From Treponema sp. (lineage in GTDB: Bacteria; Spirochaetota; Spirochaetia; Treponematales; Breznakiellaceae): a DNA stretch of 7,524 nucleotides. Below the pieces are notes generated by a model. That model did not search any database and was not told where the DNA came from. It saw only the letters and a list, made by a program, of their open reading frames with translations. The DNA is taken from NCBI GenBank assembly GCA_031267115.1, contig JAIRZS010000005.1, positions 1 to 7,524 of the forward strand, read 5' to 3'. Below are positions 6,233 through 7,524 of the stretch, piece by piece (position 1 is the stretch's first letter; each line of letters opens with the position of its first letter). The translations under genes were made by a program, and so were the position numbers.

Positions 6233-7069
6233 AGGAAATACCTCCATAAATAAATTGCTTTTTTTTACGACCGTCCGAGCAATTTCTCGTGCGTCCGCGT
6301 TTGAAATACCATAGTCAGCCAGGAATGATTCAGCTTCATCCAGGCCGGTTACACCGCCGTCGGAGATTGCGCCGACCAGGGCTGCGATAACCTCGCTATT
6401 CACTGAAAGCAGGGTTTTTCCATGTTCTACATCCTCCTTTTGTAAAGCCCGGCCCCCGGTGAACGATGCGGAGTCAGACCCGTATCCCGCCGAAAGAGCT
6501 TTGACGAACTCAAAGCTGGATAACGATTTTGCAAACGATGCGGCCGGTTCTACCGTGGGGTTCACGGGGGCGATGGTCAGGGCGATGTCGTCCCAAAGGA
6601 CCGACACGACCTGTCCCACCTTTCGTCCGTTCTCTAAAGTCTTTTTTACCCGCGGGATAAGGCCGCCGACGCTCGCCCGGACGCGGGACGATCCTTGATC
6701 AAGCAGATCGATAAACTTTTTCGCATATTGGTTCTTTGGGTAGAGTTTGCCTTTTACCAGGGTAGAGGTTCCGTTTGTGAAAACATCCAGCGGCTCGCCG
6801 ATAACGTAGTCCTCGTCAATCTCAAAAGTGCCGTCTGCGTTCATCTTGCGGTGTTTGTGGTCTTTGCTTACCACGCCGCTCTTCAAGAAATAATCTTTAG
6901 TGCTTAACAGCGCGGACTGCAAAACCCGCTGGCCCTCAAGGTCGAGGTTTTCGTTCGACGCCTCCACGGTAAAAATGACATTCCCTTCCGCATCTCTTTG
7001 CAGGGCTTTGCTCATCTGCATTTGGAGGAATATCTGGTCATGTTCCGCCCCGTCGAACGCCTTTTTCAT
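5606..7069 (-). CDS. Prohead maturation protease fused to scaffold protein
   Basis: This 487-residue protein has a protease N-terminus and a scaffold C-terminus. Residues about 30-178 match the HK97/S78-type prohead protease (assemblin-like fold): NENLDLEGQRV, the His of SKDHKH (His71, possibly His73), EPLDVF and LVKGKLY strands, the likely nucleophile Ser133 in RVRASVGGLIP, and ALTIAPVNPTVEPAA, the usual 'S-L-x-x-x-P-x-NP' strand. Residues 190-215 repeat the capsid N-arm, and 216-279 are a helical region of unknown role. Residues 280-487 look like scaffold: a poly-Asp run, a coiled coil (about 331-385), an Ala/Gly linker (about 405-425) and a folded C-terminal piece. The ATG at 7069 has GAGGGGAAG about twelve bases upstream, which is rather far. 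MQMSK at residue 17 lacks a site. The protease would cleave scaffold and itself inside the prohead. Confidence 0.85.
   Translation of the reverse strand: MKKAFDGAEHDQIFLQMQMSKALQRDAEGNVIFTVEASNENLDLEGQRVLQSALLSTKDYFLKSGVVSKDHKHRKMNADGTFEIDEDYVIGEPLDVFTNGTSTLVKGKLYPKNQYAKKFIDLLDQGSSRVRASVGGLIPRVKKTLENGRKVGQVVSVLWDDIALTIAPVNPTVEPAASFAKSLSSFEFVKALSAGYGSDSASFTGGRALQKEDVEHGKTLLSVNSEVIAALVGAISDGGVTGLDEAESFLADYGISNADAREIARTVVKKSNLFMEVFPMAKSSFWDRIKSDLRKSTSGKKPENDPDPDENLGQDGDDDDDDDDDDYENAGPIIKALTEKVGEIQTVMEKMAEAQTILLDRFEKSESMQKSLGEGILAVMERTEQVIASPAPRKGAVTQLEAAMAKALGGGAAGAADGGGAAVGGLRPFTPATFDIAKDILTKAVSDGEIDVTTCSGYETQINKSMGRASYPFTSDFVAFMRKKLSA
6092..6121 (-). repeat. GAY trinucleotide run encoding ten aspartates
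   Basis: Ten consecutive GAT/GAC codons (residues 317-326) make an acidic linker early in the scaffold part. Mixed GAT and GAC codons suggest selection for Asp, although the tract could also slip in length. Confidence 0.85.
6241..6245 (-). promoter_or_regulatory. Internal Shine-Dalgarno site for the nested scaffold
   Basis: GGAGG lies eight bases before the ATG of MAKSSFW inside the protease-scaffold gene. It is formed by the codons ATG GAG GTA (Met-Glu-Val, residues 276-278) and decides the internal start at 6232 rather than the in-frame ATG at 6247, which has no site of its own. Confidence 0.75.
6425..6502 (-). repeat. Shared KALSAGYG...GGRALQ-ED segment, protease copy
   Basis: Residues 190-215 of the protease-scaffold protein, lying between the protease domain and the helical linker. 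It differs from the capsid copy at five positions (S/T, S/A, S/Q, K/P, V/C). Confidence 0.9.
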
Positions 7070-7078
7070 TCCGGTTTT

Positions 7079-7243
7079 CTACTTCCCCTCTTCTGTTCCG
7101 CAGTTAAGCATGGCAATCAATACATCTCTGGGAACCTGATCCAACGGTACATCGGTAATTTTAACCCCTACGACCTTACCCGCCGATTTGTCCCAGCAAT
7201 AGGTTTTTCCATCGCACCTTGTCCATTTCGTCAAATCAGGCAT
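7079..7243 (-). CDS. Small 54-residue phage protein of unknown function
   Basis: This short gene reads MPDLTKWTRCDGKTYCWDKS, then a hydrophobic/charged stretch with KVVGVKITDVPLDQVPRD and a LIAMLNCG ending. It has AGGGAG about five bases before the ATG, is the first gene after the leader terminator, and ends nine bases before the protease-scaffold start. Its own end (GAGGGGAAGTAG) supplies the nearest purine-rich site for the protease gene, so the two are probably coupled. Three cysteines (10, 16, 48) are present but do not form a clear metal-binding pattern. There is no signal peptide or membrane helix. I do not recognise the family; it may be a minor head or regulatory protein. Confidence 0.75.
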   Translation of the reverse strand: MPDLTKWTRCDGKTYCWDKSAGKVVGVKITDVPLDQVPRDVLIAMLNCGTEEGK

Positions 7244-7260
7244 TTTAACTCCCTAGCCCC

Positions 7261-7309
7261 AAAAAAACAAAAAAGGCCGGACTCCCCCATTGGGAAATCC
7301 GGCCTTTTT
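7261..7309 (-). terminator. Strong intrinsic terminator, probably bidirectional
   Basis: GGCCGGA (7275-7281) pairs with TCCGGCC (7298-7304), extended by five A-T pairs, with a further CCC-AAT-GGG pairing in the loop. On the minus strand it is followed by six Ts, a G and seven Ts, an excellent release tract. On the plus strand a shorter T-run follows, so it could stop transcription both ways. It ends 18 bases before the ATG of the 54-residue gene, leaving no room for a promoter in between. Confidence 0.9.
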
Positions 7310-7391
7310 ATAAGCGCCGATTAAACCCGTGCTTTTTACACGGATATCAAGATGTCGTTATGCTCAAGCAGGGACTACCCCGCCGTCCATA
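7261..7391 (-). ncRNA. Candidate leader RNA or short terminated transcript
   Basis: The promoter at 7398-7425 should start a transcript near 7390-7392 that meets the terminator after about 125 bases. The RNA would hold a small hairpin (CCGTG/CACGG around a seven-base loop, 7327-7343), a possible GGAC/GTCC stem near its 5' end, and the terminator hairpin. No tRNA fold or riboswitch class that I know is apparent. It is either an attenuator leader for the capsid operon or a small phage RNA. Confidence 0.4.
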
Positions 7392-7402
7392 GTTAAAACT
7401 AT
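7389..7402. promoter_or_regulatory. Palindrome over the -10 box, possible operator
   Basis: ATAGTT-AA-AACTAT is a perfect 6-bp inverted repeat covering most of the -10 box and the start-site region. This is a usual place for a repressor operator. It is short and AT-rich, so chance is possible. Confidence 0.4.
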
Positions 7403-7425
7403 ACCATAACCGTAAAAATTTGCAA
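7398..7425 (-). promoter_or_regulatory. Sigma70-type promoter reading into the capsid operon
   Basis: A -35 of TTGCAA (four of six consensus) and a -10 of TATAGT (five of six) are separated by 16 bases that are AT-rich upstream. It lies six bases after the stop codon of the preceding gene and points at the 54-residue gene and capsid operon. Expected start is near 7390-7392. Confidence 0.6.
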
Positions 7426-7431
7426 GCCCCC

Positions 7432-7524
7432 TCATGCAGCCGTTTTTTGCAGCGGCTTGCCCTTGTTCCCTATATCAAACGCTTTTTCCTTGAATGCGTC
7501 AATATCCATCTTTACGATACTGCC
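7432..7524 (-). CDS. C-terminal end of an upstream phage gene
   Basis: The last 30 codons of a gene entering from the right edge are visible, ending MDIDAFKEKAFDIGNKGKPL, then QKTAA and TGA. A charged helix with a lysine-rich tail is all that can be seen. In most tailed phages the gene before the prohead protease encodes the portal or a head-morphogenesis protein, so that is the likeliest identity, but it is inferred from order alone. Its transcript would end at the terminator at 7261-7309. Confidence 0.6.
   Translation of the reverse strand, partial: GSIVKMDIDAFKEKAFDIGNKGKPLQKTAA

Noticed and set aside
5468..6464. The 18-base direct repeat as an attachment site or recombination target
   Set aside because: Both copies lie in frame within coding sequence and are explained by the shared protein segment. 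There is no integrase or tRNA nearby.
7320..7350. Second promoter, TTGATA and TTTAAT
   Set aside because: The spacer is 19 bases, longer than usual, and the hexamers overlap the leader hairpin. It would in any case still lie before the terminator.
7364..7390. Eight-codon ORF (MDGGVVPA) at the expected transcript start, a possible leader peptide
   Set aside because: It has no ribosome site, would be leaderless, and lacks the repeated codons expected of an attenuation peptide. It is probably chance.
7310..7431. tRNA or known riboswitch in the leader region
   Set aside because: No cloverleaf with a T-arm and acceptor stem could be built on either strand, and no familiar riboswitch core was seen.
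1..7524. A novel defence system, CRISPR array or mobile element
   Set aside because: All genes fit a phage head and neck assembly operon. No spaced repeats, transposase, integrase or nuclease motifs were seen.

Overview
The window is a piece of a tailed-phage (Caudoviricetes) or prophage genome carrying the capsid-assembly and neck module. Every supported gene lies on the minus strand, so the operon reads from the right edge to the left edge. Gene order, tight packing with 4- to 8-base overlaps, and recognisable protein families all point to a dsDNA tailed phage. The host cannot be named. Base composition is roughly balanced, with GC-richer capsid genes, and Shine-Dalgarno sites are strong (AGGAGG, GGAGG), so a bacterial host is clear but its phylum is not.

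Right edge (7244-7524): the last 30 codons of an upstream gene. They are followed at once by a good sigma70-type promoter with a palindrome over its -10 box, a structured leader of about 150 bases, and a very strong intrinsic terminator ending just before the first capsid-operon gene. No promoter fits between that terminator and the next start codon. The operon must therefore be expressed by read-through, or the promoter makes a short RNA.

Head assembly (3804-7243): a 54-residue small protein; a fused HK97/S78-type prohead protease and scaffold, with an in-frame internal start that should yield a free 208-residue scaffold; the major capsid protein, which carries a fibronectin-III-like insertion; and a short disordered protein with a small folded C-terminus. 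A 26-residue segment is shared, 21 of 26 identical, between the protease and the N-terminus of the capsid protein. This is the most unusual feature seen here.

Connector and neck (1-3742): a head-tail adaptor with an FN3-like N-terminal extension, a 105-residue protein built from two tandem WQY-KE repeats, a 374-residue protein with a CxC...CxxC zinc-type knuckle, a 291-residue protein resembling gp10-like tail-completion proteins, and the first 105 codons of a further unidentified protein running off the left edge.

The inferred pathway is as follows. The scaffold and protease direct assembly of the capsid protein into a prohead, and the protease then digests the scaffold. The adaptor and neck proteins close the portal vertex and join the tail. 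No integrase, lysis, replication, tRNA, CRISPR or insertion-sequence features are visible.
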